Below, piece by piece: positions 1 through 15,000 of a stretch of 64,000 nt of DNA. The position numbers and the translations under genes are program-made. Under the pieces are notes generated by a model that was not told where the DNA came from, searched no databases, and saw only the letters and a list, made by a program, of their open reading frames with translations. The stretch comes from Actinernus sp. WN-2022 (lineage: Eukaryota > Cnidaria > Anthozoa > Actiniaria > Actinernidae), in the NCBI GenBank assembly GCA_030867875.1, contig JAOWCC010000750.1, forward strand, positions 79,092 through 143,091, written 5' to 3'. Numbering within the stretch: the stretch's first letter is position 1; the number at the start of each line of letters is the position of its first letter.

Positions 1-91
1 AGAGGAATGACGAATCAGGAATCAGGAATGGTGAATCATGAATCAGGAATCAGGAATAATGAAACAGGAATCAGGAATGATGAATCAGGAA

Positions 92-101
92 TGATGCATC
101 A
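92..101. other. 10-bp perfect palindrome TGATGCATCA (representative of many)
   Basis: The AATGATG unit followed by the variant CATCAGG makes TGATGCATCA, its own reverse complement. It occurs once or twice per block, always shortly after the AAACAGG unit. A related ATGCAT lies at 44,711-44,716, directly at the turn-over of the array. Confidence 0.85.
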
Positions 102-301
102 GGAATGATGAATCAGCAATCAGGAATGATGAATCAGGAATCAGCAATGATCAATCAGGAATGATGAATGATGAATCAGGAATGATGAATCAGGAATCAG
201 GAATGATGAATGACGAATCAGGAATCAGCAATGATGAATCAGGAATCAGGAATGATGAATCAGGAATGATGAATCAGCAATCAGGAATCAGGAATCAGGA
301 G

Positions 302-311
302 TGATTAATCA
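302..311. other. 10-bp perfect palindrome TGATTAATCA (representative of many)
   Basis: The AGTGATT unit followed by AATCAGG makes TGATTAATCA, which equals its own reverse complement. It recurs wherever AGTGATT occurs, for example 1737, 5426, 9024, 10417, 11740, 13154, 17067, 20511, 24326 and 36446, and in the right arm. It is a sparse landmark in an array that otherwise has little dyad symmetry. Whether a protein binds it is unknown. Confidence 0.85.
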
Positions 312-635
312 GGAATCAGGAATGATGAATCAGGAATCAGGAATGATGAATCAGGAATCAGGAATGATGAATCAGGAAAGAGGAATGATGAATCAGGAAT
401 CAGGAATGGTGAATCATGAATCAGGAATGATGAATCAGGAATCAGGAATGATGAATCAGGAATCAGGAATGATGAATCAGGAATCAGGAATGATGAATCA
501 GGAATCATGAATGATGAATCAGGAATCAGGAATGATGAATCAGGAATGGTGAATCAGGAATGATGAATCAGGAATCAGGAAGCAGGAATGATGAATCAGG
601 AATGATGAATGATGAATCAGGAATAATGAATCAGT

Positions 636-3600
636 AATGATGAATCAGGAATCAGGAATCAGGAATGATGAATCAGGAATCAGGAATCAGGAATGATGAA
701 TCAGGAATGATGAATGACGAATCAGGAATGATGAATGATGAATCAGGAATGATGAATGATGAATGATGAATCAGGAATCAGGAATGATGAATCAGGAATA
801 AGGAATGATGAATCAGGAATGATGAATGATGTATCAGGAATCAGGAATGATGAATCAGGAAAGAGGAATGACGAATCAGGAATCAGGAATGGTGAATCAT
901 GAATCAGGAATGATGAATCAGGAATCAGGAATAATGAAACAGGAATCAGGAATGATGAATCAGGAATGATGCATCAGGAATGATGAATCAGCAATCAGGA
1001 ATGATGAATCAGGAATCAGGAATGATGAATCAGGAATCAGCAATGATCAATCAGGAATGATGAATGATGAATCAGGAATCAGCAATGATGAATCAGGAAT
1101 CAGGAATGATGAATCAGGAATGATGAATCAGGAATCAGGAATCAGGAATCAGGAGTGATTAATCAGGAATCAGGAATGATGAATCAGGAATCAGGAATGA
1201 TGAATCAGGAATGATGAATGATGAATCAGGAATGATGAATCAGGAATCAGGAATGATGAATTATGAATCAGGAATCAGCAATGATGAATCAGGAATCAGG
1301 AATGATGAATCAGGAATGATGAATGATGAATCAGGAATGATGAATGATGAATCAGGAATGATGAATCAGGAATTAGGAATCAGGAGTGATTAATCAGGAA
1401 TCAGGAATGATGAATCAAGAATCAGGAATGATGAATCAGGAATGAGGAATGATCAATCAGGAATGAGGAATGATCAATCAGGAATCAGGAATGATGAATC
1501 AGGAATGATGAATGATGAATCAGGAATCAGGAATCAGGAATGATGAATCAGGAATGATGAATGATGAATCGGGAATGATGAATCAGGAATCAGGAATCAG
1601 GAATGATGAATGAGGAATCAGGAATGATGAATCAGGAATGATGAATGACGAATCAGGAATCAGCAATGATGAATCAGGAATCAGGAATGATGAATCAGGA
1701 ATGATGAATCAGCAATCAGGAATCAGGAATCAGGAGTGATTAATCAGGAATCAGGAATGATGAATCAGGAATCAGGAATGATGAATCAGGAATCAGGAAT
1801 GATGAATCAGGAAAGAGGAATGATGAATCAGGAATCAGGAATGGTGAATCATGAATCAGGAATGATGAATCAGGAATCAGGAATGATGAATCAGGAATCA
1901 GGAATGATGAATCAGGAATCAGGAATGATGAATCAGGAATCATGAATGATGAATCAGGAATCAGGAATGATGAATCAGGAATGGTGAATCAGGAATGATG
2001 AATCAGGAATCAGGAAGCAGGAATGATGAATCAGGAATGATGAATGATGAATCAGGAATAATGAATCAGGAATGATGAATGATGAATCAGGAATGATGAA
2101 TCAGGAATCAGGAATGATGAATTATGAATCAGGAATCAGCAATGATGAATCAGGAATCAGGAATGATGAATCAGGAATGATGAATGATGAATCAGGAATC
2201 AGGAATGATGAATCAGGAAAGAGGAATGACGAATCAGGAATCAGGAATGGTGAATCATGAATCAGGAATGATGAATCAGGAATCAGGAATAATGAAACAG
2301 GAATCAGGAATGATGAATCAGGAATGATGCATCAGGAATGATGAATCAGCAATCAGGAATGATGAATCAGGAATCAGGAATGATGAATCAGGAATCAGCA
2401 ATGATCAATCAGGAATGATGAATGATGAATCAGGAATCAGCAATGATGAATCAGGAATCAGGAATGATGAATCAGGAATGATGAATCAGGAATCAGGAAT
2501 CAGGAATCAGGAGTGATTAATCAGGAATCAGGAATGATGAATCAGGAATCAGGAATGATGAATCAGGAATGATGAATGATGAATCAGGAATGATGAATCA
2601 GGAATCAGGAATGATGAATTATGAATCAGGAATCAGCAATGATGAATCAGGAATCAGGAATGATGAATCAGGAATGATGAATGATGAATCAGGAATGATG
2701 AATGATGAATCAGGAATGATGAATTAGGAATTAGGAATCAGGAGTGATTAATCAGGAATCAGGAATGATGAATCAAGAATCAGGAATGATGAATCAGGAA
2801 TGAGGAATGATCAATCAGGAATGAGGAATGATCAATCAGGAATCAGGAATGATGAATCAGGAATGATGAATGATGAATCAGGAATCAGGAATCAGGAATG
2901 ATGAATCAGGAATGATGAATGATGAATCGGGAATGATGAATCAGGAATCAGGAATCAGGAATGATGAATCAGGAATGATGAATGATGAATCAGGAATCAG
3001 GAATGATGAATCAGGAATAAGGAATGATGAATCAGGAATGATGAATGATGAGTCAGGAATCAGGAATGATGAATCAGGAATGATGAATGATGAATCAGGA
3101 ATGATGAATGATGAATCAGGAATCAGCAATGATGAATCAGGAATGATGAATTATGAATCAGGAATCAGCAATGATGAATCAGGAATGATGAATGATGAAT
3201 CAGGAATGATGAATCAGGAATCAGGAATGATGAATGATGAATCAGGATTGATGAATCAGGAATGATGAATCAGGAATCAGGAATCAGGAGTGATTAATCA
3301 GGAATCAGGAATGATGAATCAAGAATCAGGAATGATGAATCAGGAATGAGGAATGATCAATCAGGAATGAGGAATGATGAATCAGGAATCAGGAATGATG
3401 AATCAGGAAAGAGGAATGACGAATCAGGAATCAGGAATTGTGAATCAGGAATCAGGAATCAGGAATGATGAATCAGGAATAAGGAATGATGAATCAGGAA
3501 TGATGAATGATGAGTCAGGAATCAGGAATGATGAATCAGGAATGATGAATGATGAATCAGGAATGATGAATGATGAATCAGGAATCAGGAATGATGAATG

Positions 3601-4940
3601 ATGAATCAGGAATGATGAATGATGAATCAGGAATGATGAATGATGAATCAGGAATGATGAATGATGAATCAGGAATGATGAATCAGGAATCAGGAATGAT
3701 GAATGATGAATCAGGAATCAGCAATGATGAATCAGGAATCAGGAATGATGAATGATGAATCAGGAATCAGCAATGATGAATCAGGAATCAGGAATGATGA
3801 ATCAGGAATGATGAATCATGAATCAGGATTGATGAATCAGGAATGATGAATCAGGAATCAGGAATCAGGAGTGATTAATCAGGAATCAGGAATGATGAAT
3901 CAAGAATCAGGAATGATGAATCAGGAATGAGGAATGATCAATCAGGAATGAGGAATGATCAATCAGGAATCAGGAATGATGTATCAGGAATCAGGAATGA
4001 TGAATCAGGAATGATGAATGACGAATCAGGAATCAGGAATGGTGAATCATGAATCAGGAATCAGGAATAATGAATCAGGAATGATGAATCAGGAATCAGG
4101 AATAATGAAACAGGAATCAGGAATGATGAATCAGGAATGATGCATCAGGAATGATGAATCAGCAATCAGGAATGATGAATCAGGAATCAGGAATGATGAA
4201 TCAGGAATCAGCAATGATCAATCAGGAATGATGAATGATGAATCAGGAATCAGCAATGATGAATCAGGAATCAGGAATGATGAATCAGGAATGATGAATC
4301 AGGAATCAGGAATGATGAATCAGGAATCAGCAATGATGAATCAGGAATCAGGAATGATGAATCAGGAATGATGAATCAGGAATCAGGAATGATGAATTAT
4401 GAATCAGGAATCAGCAATGATGAATCAGGAATCAGGAATGATGAATCAGGAATGATGAATGATGAATCAGGAATCAGGAATGATGAATCAGGAAAGAGGA
4501 ATGACGAATCAGGAATCAGGAATGGTGAATCATGAATCAGGAATGATGAATCAGGAATCAGGAATAATGAAACAGGAATCAGGAATGATGAATCAGGAAT
4601 GATGCATCAGGAATGATGAATCAGCAATCAGGAATGATGAATCAGGAATCAGGAATGATGAATCAGGAATCAGCAATGATCAATCAGGAATGATGAATGA
4701 TGAATCAGGAATCAGCAATGATGAATCAGGAATCAGGAATGATGAATCAGGAATGATGAATCAGGAATCAGGAATCAGGAATCAGGAGTGATTAATCAGG
4801 AATCAGGAATGATGAATCAAGAATCAGGAATGATGAATCAGGAATGAGGAATGATCAATCAGGAATGATGAATCAGGAATCAGGAAGCAGGAATGATGAA
4901 TCAGGAATGATGAATGATGAATCAGGAATAATGAATCAGT
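636..4940 (+). repeat. Higher-order block, 4,305 bp (615 units)
   Basis: The block runs between AATCAGT units ending at 635 and 4940. Variant units appear in the order GATGTATC (830), AAAGAGG, AATGGTG, AAACAGG, CATCAGG, AGTGATT (1154), AATTATG, AATTAGG, AGTGATT (1385), AATCGGG (1568), then a long MMNDESG/IRNDESG-type segment with AGTCAGG (about 3050 and 3512). From about 1,290 onward it matches sequence 3,689 bp further right, nearly base for base, to about 4,870. Confidence 0.85.
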
Positions 4941-7900
4941 AATGATGAATCAGGAATCAGGAATCAGGAATGATGAATCAGGAATCAGGAATGATGAATC
5001 AGGAATGATGAATGATGAATCAGGAATGATGAATGATGAATCAGGAATGATGAATCAGGAATTAGGAATCAGGAGTGATTAATCAGGAATCAGGAATGAT
5101 GAATCAAGAATCAGGAATGATGAATCAGGAATGAGGAATGATCAATCAGGAATGAGGAATGATCAATCAGGAATCAGGAATGATGAATCAGGAATGATGA
5201 ATGATGAATCAGGAATCAGGAATCAGGAATGATGAATCAGGAATGATGAATGATGAATCGGGAATGATGAATCAGGAATCAGGAATCAGGAATGATGAAT
5301 CAGGAATCAGGAATGATGAATCAGGAATGATGAATGACGAATCAGGAATCAGCAATGATGAATCAGGAATCAGGAATGATGAATCAGGAATGATGAATCA
5401 GCAATCAGGAATCAGGAATCAGGAGTGATTAATCAGGAATCAGGAATGATGAATCAGGAATCAGGAATGATGAATCAGGAATCAGGAATGATGAATCAGG
5501 AAAGAGGAATGATGAATCAGGAATCAGGAATGGTGAATCATGAATCAGGAATGATGAATCAGGAATCAGGAATGATGAATCAGGAATCAGGAATGATGAA
5601 TCAGGAATCAGGAATGATGAATCAGGAATCATGAATGATGAATCAGGAATCAGGAATGATGAATCAGGAATGGTGAATCAGGAATGATGAATCAGGAATC
5701 AGGAAGCAGGAATGATGAATCAGGAATGATGAATGATGAATCAGGAATAATGAATCAGGAATGATGAATGATGAATCAGGAATGATGAATCAGGAATCAG
5801 GAATGATGAATTATGAATCAGGAATCAGCAATGATGAATCAGGAATCAGGAATGATGAATCAGGAATGATGAATGATGAATCAGGAATCAGGAATGATGA
5901 ATCAGGAAAGAGGAATGACGAATCAGGAATCAGGAATGGTGAATCATGAATCAGGAATGATGAATCAGGAATCAGGAATAATGAAACAGGAATCAGGAAT
6001 GATGAATCAGGAATGATGCATCAGGAATGATGAATCAGCAATCAGGAATGATGAATCAGGAATCAGGAATGATGAATCAGGAATCAGCAATGATCAATCA
6101 GGAATGATGAATGATGAATCAGGAATCAGCAATGATGAATCAGGAATCAGGAATGATGAATCAGGAATGATGAATCAGGAATCAGGAATCAGGAATCAGG
6201 AGTGATTAATCAGGAATCAGGAATGATGAATCAGGAATCAGGAATGATGAATCAGGAATGATGAATGATGAATCAGGAATGATGAATCAGGAATCAGGAA
6301 TGATGAATTATGAATCAGGAATCAGCAATGATGAATCAGGAATCAGGAATGATGAATCAGGAATGATGAATGATGAATCAGGAATGATGAATGATGAATC
6401 AGGAATGATGAATTAGGAATTAGGAATCAGGAGTGATTAATCAGGAATCAGGAATGATGAATCAAGAATCAGGAATGATGAATCAGGAATGAGGAATGAT
6501 CAATCAGGAATGAGGAATGATCAATCAGGAATCAGGAATGATGAATCAGGAATGATGAATGATGAATCAGGAATCAGGAATCAGGAATGATGAATCAGGA
6601 ATGATGAATGATGAATCGGGAATGATGAATCAGGAATCAGGAATCAGGAATGATGAATCAGGAATGATGAATGATGAATCAGGAATCAGGAATGATGAAT
6701 CAGGAATAAGGAATGATGAATCAGGAATGATGAATGATGAGTCAGGAATCAGGAATGATGAATCAGGAATGATGAATGATGAATCAGGAATGATGAATGA
6801 TGAATCAGGAATCAGCAATGATGAATCAGGAATGATGAATTATGAATCAGGAATCAGCAATGATGAATCAGGAATGATGAATGATGAATCAGGAATGATG
6901 AATCAGGAATCAGGAATGATGAATGATGAATCAGGATTGATGAATCAGGAATGATGAATCAGGAATCAGGAATCAGGAGTGATTAATCAGGAATCAGGAA
7001 TGATGAATCAAGAATCAGGAATGATGAATCAGGAATGAGGAATGATCAATCAGGAATGAGGAATGATGAATCAGGAATCAGGAATGATGAATCAGGAAAG
7101 AGGAATGACGAATCAGGAATCAGGAATTGTGAATCAGGAATCAGGAATCAGGAATGATGAATCAGGAATAAGGAATGATGAATCAGGAATGATGAATGAT
7201 GAGTCAGGAATCAGGAATGATGAATCAGGAATGATGAATGATGAATCAGGAATGATGAATGATGAATCAGGAATCAGGAATGATGAATGATGAATCAGGA
7301 ATCAGCAATGATGAATCAGGAATGATGAATGATGAATCAGGAATGATGAATGATGAATCAGGAATGATGAATCAGGAATCAGGAATGATGAATGATGAAT
7401 CAGGAATCAGCAATGATGAATCAGGAATCAGGAATGATGAATGATGAATCAGGAATCAGCAATGATGAATCAGGAATCAGGAATGATGAATCAGGAATGA
7501 TGAATCATGAATCAGGATTGATGAATCAGGAATGATGAATCAGGAATCAGGAATCAGGAGTGATTAATCAGGAATCAGGAATGATGAATCAAGAATCAGG
7601 AATGATGAATCAGGAATGAGGAATGATCAATCAGGAATGAGGAATGATCAATCAGGAATCAGGAATGATGTATCAGGAATCAGGAATGATGAATCAGGAA
7701 TGATGAATGACGAATCAGGAATCAGGAATGGTGAATCATGAATCAGGAATCAGGAATAATGAATCAGGAATGATGAATCAGGAATCAGGAATAATGAAAC
7801 AGGAATCAGGAATGATGAATCAGGAATGATGCATCAGGAATGATGAATCAGCAATCAGGAATGATGAATCAGGAATCAGGAATGATGAATCAGGAATCAG

Positions 7901-9357
7901 CAATGATCAATCAGGAATGATGAATGATGAATCAGGAATCAGCAATGATGAATCAGGAATCAGGAATGATGAATCAGGAATGATGAATCAGGAATCAGGA
8001 ATGATGAATCAGGAATCAGCAATGATGAATCAGGAATCAGGAATGATGAATCAGGAATGATGAATCAGGAATCAGGAATGATGAATTATGAATCAGGAAT
8101 CAGCAATGATGAATCAGGAATCAGGAATGATGAATCAGGAATGATGAATGATGAATCAGGAATCAGGAATGATGAATCAGGAAAGAGGAATGACGAATCA
8201 GGAATCAGGAATGGTGAATCATGAATCAGGAATGATGAATCAGGAATCAGGAATAATGAAACAGGAATCAGGAATGATGAATCAGGAATGATGCATCAGG
8301 AATGATGAATCAGCAATCAGGAATGATGAATCAGGAATCAGGAATGATGAATCAGGAATCAGCAATGATCAATCAGGAATGATGAATGATGAATCAGGAA
8401 TCAGCAATGATGAATCAGGAATCAGGAATGATGAATCAGGAATGATGAATCAGGAATCAGGAATCAGGAATCAGGAGTGATTAATCAGGAATCAGGAATG
8501 ATGAATCAAGAATCAGGAATGATGAATCAGGAATGAGGAATGATCAATCAGGAATGAGGAATGATCAATCAGGAATCAGGAATGATGAATCAGGAATGAG
8601 GAATGATCAATCAGGAATGATGAATGATCAATCAGGAATCAGGAATGATGAATCAGGAATCAGGAATGATGAATCAGGAATGATGAATGATGTATCAGGA
8701 ATCAGGAATGATGAATCAGGAAAGAGGAATGACGAATCAGGAATCAGGAATGGTGAATCATGAATCAGGAATCAGGAATAATGAAACAGGAATCAGGAAT
8801 GATGAATCAGGAATGATGCATCAGGAATGATGAATCAGCAATCAGGAATGATGAATCAGGAATCAGCAATGATCAATCAGGAATGATGAATGATGAATCA
8901 GGAATGATGAATCAGGAATCAGGAATGATGAATGACGAATCAGGAATCAGCAATGATGAATCAGGAATCAGGAATGATGAATCAGGAATGATGAATCAGC
9001 AATCAGGAATCAGGAATCAGGAGTGATTAATCAGGAATCAGGAATGATGAATCAGGAATCAGGAATGATGAATCAGGAATCAGGAATGATGAATCAGGAA
9101 AGAGGAATGATGAATCAGGAATCAGGAATGGTGAATCATGAATCAGGAATGATGAATCAGGAATCAGGAATGATGAATCAGGAATCAGGAATGATGAATC
9201 AGGAATCAGGAATGATGAATCAGGAATCATGAATGATGAATCAGGAATCAGGAATGATGAATCAGGAATGGTGAATCAGGAATGATGAATCAGGAATCAG
9301 GAAGCAGGAATGATGAATCAGGAATGATGAATGATGAATCAGGAATAATGAATCAGT
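4941..9357 (+). repeat. Higher-order block, 4,417 bp (631 units)
   Basis: This block holds the second copy of the 3,689-bp repeat: landmarks at 1736, 2072, 2870 and 3374 recur at 5425, 5761, 6559 and 7063, each exactly 3,689 bp (527 units) later. After about 8,550 it leaves that repeat and enters a segment rich in AATGAGG-AATGATC pairs (8533-8640), which recurs at 11,249, 16,576, 20,020, 26,635 and 32,945. Confidence 0.87.
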
Positions 9358-12073
9358 AATGATGAATCAGGAATCAGGAATCAGGAATGATGAATCAGGA
9401 ATCAGGAATCAGGAATGATGAATCAGGAATGATGAATGATGAATGATGAATCAGGAATCAGGAATGATGAATCAGGAATAAGGAATGATGAATCAGGAAT
9501 GATGAATGATGTATCAGGAATCAGGAATGATGAATCAGGAAAGAGGAATGACGAATCAGGAATCAGGAATGGTGAATCATGAATCAGGAATGATGAATCA
9601 GGAATCAGGAATAATGAAACAGGAATCAGGAATGATGAATCAGGAATGATGCATCAGGAATGATGAATCAGCAATCAGGAATGATGAATCAGGAATCAGG
9701 AATGATGAATCAGGAATCAGCAATGATCAATCAGGAATGATGAATGATGAATCAGGAATCAGCAATGATGAATCAGGAATCAGGAATGATGAATCAGGAA
9801 TGATGAATCAGGAATCAGGAATCAGGAATCAGGAGTGATTAATCAGGAATCAGGAATGATGAATCAGGAATCAGGAATGATGAATCAGGAATGATGAATG
9901 ATGAATCAGGAATGATGAATCAGGAATCAGGAATGATGAATTATGAATCAGGAATCAGCAATGATGAATCAGGAATCAGGAATGATGAATCAGGAATGAT
10001 GAATGATGAATCAGGAATGATGAATGATGAATCAGGAATGATGAATCAGGAATTAGGAATCAGGAGTGATTAATCAGGAATCAGGAATGATGAATCAAGA
10101 ATCAGGAATGATGAATCAGGAATGAGGAATGATCAATCAGGAATGAGGAATGATCAATCAGGAATCAGGAATGATGAATCAGGAATGATGAATGATGAAT
10201 CAGGAATCAGGAATCAGGAATGATGAATCAGGAATGATGAATGATGAATCGGGAATGATGAATCAGGAATCAGGAATCAGGAATGATGAATCAGGAATCA
10301 GGAATGATGAATCAGGAATGATGAATGACGAATCAGGAATCAGCAATGATGAATCAGGAATCAGGAATGATGAATCAGGAATGATGAATCAGCAATCAGG
10401 AATCAGGAATCAGGAGTGATTAATCAGGAATCAGGAATGATGAATCAGGAATCAGGAATGATGAATCAGGAATCAGGAATGATGAATCAGGAAAGAGGAA
10501 TGATGAATCAGGAATCAGGAATGGTGAATCATGAATCAGGAATGATGAATCAGGAATCAGGAATGATGAATCAGGAATCAGGAATGATGAATCAGGAATC
10601 AGGAATGATGAATCAGGAATCATCAATGATGAATCAGGAATCAGGAATGATGAATCAGGAATGGTGAATCAGGAATGATGAATCAGGAATCAGGAAGCAG
10701 GAATGATGAATCAGGAATGATGAATGATGAATCAGGAATAATGAATCAGGAATGATGAATGATGAATCAGGAATGATGAATCAGGAATCAGGAATGATGA
10801 ATTATGAATCAGGAATCAGCAATGATGAATCAGGAATCAGGAATGATGAATCAGGAATGATGAATGATGAATCAGGAATCAGGAATGATGAATCAGGAAA
10901 GAGGAATGACGAATCAGGAATCAGGAATGGTGAATCATGAATCAGGAATGATGAATCAGGAATCAGGAATAATGAAACAGGAATCAGGAATGATGAATCA
11001 GGAATGATGCATCAGGAATGATGAATCAGCAATCAGGAATGATGAATCAGGAATCAGGAATGATGAATCAGGAATCAGCAATGATCAATCAGGAATGATG
11101 AATGATGAATCAGGAATCAGCAATGATGAATCAGGAATCAGGAATGATGAATCAGGAATGATGAATCAGGAATCAGGAATCAGGAATCAGGAGTGATTAA
11201 TGAGGAATCAGGAATGATGAATCAAGAATCAGGAATGATGAATCAGGAATGAGGAATGATCAATCAGGAATGAGGAATGATCAATCAGGAATCAGGAATG
11301 ATGAATCAGGAATGAGGAATGATCAATCAGGAATGATGAATGATCAATCAGGAATCAGGAATGATGAATCAGGAATCAGGAATGATGAATCAGGAATGAT
11401 GAATGATGTATCAGGAATCAGGAATGATGAATCAGGAAAGAGGAATGACGAATCAGGAATCAGGAATGGTGAATCATGAATCAGGAATCAGGAATAATGA
11501 AACAGGAATCAGGAATGATGAATCAGGAATGATGCATCAGGAATGATGAATCAGCAATCAGGAATGATGAATCAGGAATCAGCAATGATCAATCAGGAAT
11601 GATGAATGATGAATCAGGAATGATGAATCAGGAATCAGGAATGATGAATGACGAATCAGGAATCAGCAATGATGAATCAGGAATCAGGAATGATGAATCA
11701 GGAATGATGAATCAGCAATCAGGAATCAGGAATCAGGAGTGATTAATCAGGAATCAGGAATGATGAATCAGGAATCAGGAATGATGAATCAGGAATCAGG
11801 AATGATGAATCAGGAAAGAGGAATGATGAATCAGGAATCAGGAATGGTGAATCATGAATCAGGAATGATGAATCAGGAATCAGGAATGATGAATCAGGAA
11901 TCAGGAATGATGAATCAGGAATCAGGAATGATGAATCAGGAATCATGAATGATGAATCAGGAATCAGGAATGATGAATCAGGAATGGTGAATCAGGAATG
12001 ATGAATCAGGAATCAGGAAGCAGGAATGATGAATCAGGAATGATGAATGATGAATCAGGAATAATGAATCAGT
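9358..12073 (+). repeat. Higher-order block, 2,716 bp (388 units)
   Basis: The segment from about 8,533 recurs 2,716 bp later (8533 to 11249, 9023 to 11739, 9357 to 12073). Inside it the order is AATTATG at about 9,940, AATTAGG at about 10,052, AATCGGG at about 10,250, then the AAAGAGG/AATGGTG segment at 10,416-10,667. A private change gives AATCATC where the other copies have AATCATG, at about 10,617-10,623. Confidence 0.83.
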
Positions 12074-15000
12074 AATGATGAATCAGGAATCAGGAATCAG
12101 GAATGATGAATCAGGAATCAGGAATCAGGAATGATGAATCAGGAATGATGAATGACGAATCAGGAATGATGAATGATGAATCAGGAATGATGAATGATGA
12201 ATGATGAATCAGGAATCAGGAATGATGAATCAGGAATAAGGAATGATGAATCAGGAATGATGAATGATGTATCAGGAATCAGGAATGATGAATCAGGAAA
12301 GAGGAATGACGAATCAGGAATCAGGAATGGTGAATCATGAATCAGGAATGATGAATCAGGAATCAGGAATAATGAAACAGGAATCAGGAATGATGAATCA
12401 GGAATGATGCATCAGGAATGATGAATCAGGAATCAGGAATGATGAATCAGGAATCAGGAATGATGAATCAGGAATCAGCAATGATCAATCAGGAATGATG
12501 AATGATGAATCAGGAATCAGCAATGATGAATCAGGAATCAGGAATGATGAATCAGGAATGATGAATCAGGAATCAGGAATCAGGAATCAGGAGTGATTAA
12601 TCAGGAATCAGGAATGATGAATCAGGAATCAGGAATGATGAATCAGGAATGATGAATGATGAATCAGGAATGATGAATCAGGAATCAGGAATGATGAATT
12701 ATGAATCAGGAATCAGCAATGATGAATCAGGAATCAGGAATGATGAATCAGGAATGATGAATGATGAATCAGGAATGATGAATGATGAATCAGGAATGAT
12801 GAATCAGGAATTAGGAATCAGGAGTGATTAATCAGGAATCAGGAATGATGAATCAAGAATCAGGAATGATGAATCAGGAATGAGGAATGATCAATCAGGA
12901 ATGAGGAATGATCAATCAGGAATCAGGAATGATGAATCAGGAATCAGGAATCAGGAATGATGAATCAGGAATGATGAATGATGAATCGGGAATGATGAAT
13001 CAGGAATCAGGAATCAGGAATGATGAATCAGGAATCAGGAATGATGAATCAGGAATGATGAATGACGAATCAGGAATCAGCAATGATGAATCAGGAATCA
13101 GGAATGATGAATCAGGAATGATGAATCAGCAATCAGGAATCAGGAATCAGGAGTGATTAATCAGGAATCAGGAATGATGAATCAGGAATCAGGAATGATG
13201 AATCAGGAATCAGGAATGATGAATCAGGAAAGAGGAATGATGAATCAGGAATCAGGAATGGTGAATCATGAATCAGGAATGATGAATCAGGAATCAGGAA
13301 TGATGAATCAGGAATCAGGAATGATGAATCAGGAATCAGGAATGATGAATCAGGAATCATGAATGATGAATCAGGAATCAGGAATGATGAATCAGGAATG
13401 GTGAATCAGGAATGATGAATCAGGAATCAGGAAGCAGGAATGATGAATCAGGAATGATGAATGATGAATCAGGAATAATGAATCAGGAATGATGAATGAT
13501 GAATCAGGAATGATGAATCAGGAATCAGGAATGATGAATTATGAATCAGGAATCAGCAATGATGAATCAGGAATCAGGAATGATGAATCAGGAATGATGA
13601 ATGATGAATCAGGAATCAGGAATGATGAATCAGGAAAGAGGAATGACGAATCAGGAATCAGGAATGGTGAATCATGAATCAGGAATGATGAATCAGGAAT
13701 CAGGAATAATGAAACAGGAATCAGGAATGATGAATCAGGAATGATGCATCAGGAATGATGAATCAGCAATCAGGAATGATGAATCAGGAATCAGGAATGA
13801 TGAATCAGGAATCAGCAATGATCAATCAGGAATGATGAATGATGAATCAGGAATCAGCAATGATGAATCAGGAATCAGGAATGATGAATCAGGAATGATG
13901 AATCAGGAATCACGAATCAGGAATCAGGAGTGATTAATCAGGAATCAGGAATGATGAATCAGGAATCAGGAATGATGAATCAGGAATGATGAATGATGAA
14001 TCAGGAATGATGAATCAGGAATCAGGAATGATGAATTATGAATCAGGAATCAGCAATGATGAATCAGGAATCAGGAATGATGAATCAGGAATGATGAATG
14101 ATGAATCAGGAATGATGAATGATGAATCAGGAATGATGAATTAGGAATTAGGAATCAGGAGTGATTAATCAGGAATCAGGAATGATGAATCAAGAATCAG
14201 GAATGATGAATCAGGAATGAGGAATGATCAATCAGGAATGATGAATGATGAATCAGGAATCAGGAATCAGGAATGATGAATCAGGAATGATGAATGATGA
14301 ATCGGGAATGATGAATCAGGAATCAGGAATCAGGAATGATGAATCAGGAATGATGAATGATGAATCAGGAATCAGGAATGATGAATCAGGAATAAGGAAT
14401 GATGAATCAGGAATGATGAATGATGAGTCAGGAATCAGGAATGATGAATCAGGAATGATGAATGATGAATCAGGAATGATGAATGATGAATCAGGAATCA
14501 GCAATGATGAATCAGGAATGATGAATTATGAATCAGGAATCAGCAATGATGAATCAGGAATGATGAATGATGAATCAGGAATGATGAATCAGGAATCAGG
14601 AATGATGAATGATGAATCAGGATTGATGAATCAGGAATGATGAATCAGGAATCAGGAATCAGGAGTGATTAATCAGGAATCAGGAATGATGAATCAAGAA
14701 TCAGGAATGATGAATCAGGAATGAGGAATGATCAATCAGGAATGAGGAATGATGAATCAGGAATCAGGAATGATGAATCAGGAAAGAGGAATGACGAATC
14801 AGGAATCAGGAATTGTGAATCAGGAATCAGGAATCAGGAATGATGAATCAGGAATAAGGAATGATGAATCAGGAATGATGAATGATGAGTCAGGAATCAG
14901 GAATGATGAATCAGGAATGATGAATGATGAATCAGGAATGATGAATGATGAATCAGGAATCAGGAATGATGAATGATGAATCAGGAATCAGCAATGATGA

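Larger units (their letters stand above)
1..635 (+). repeat. Partial block ending in the first AATCAGT marker
   Basis: This is the 3' part of a block cut by the window start. It carries the AGTGATT unit at 300-306, then a run of MMNQESG-type 21-bp triplets (301-510) with one AAAGAGG and one AATGGTG unit, then the order AATCATG, AATGGTG, AAGCAGG, AATAATG, AATCAGT. The same terminal order precedes most later AATCAGT markers (9357, 12073, 17400, 20844). Confidence 0.85.
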
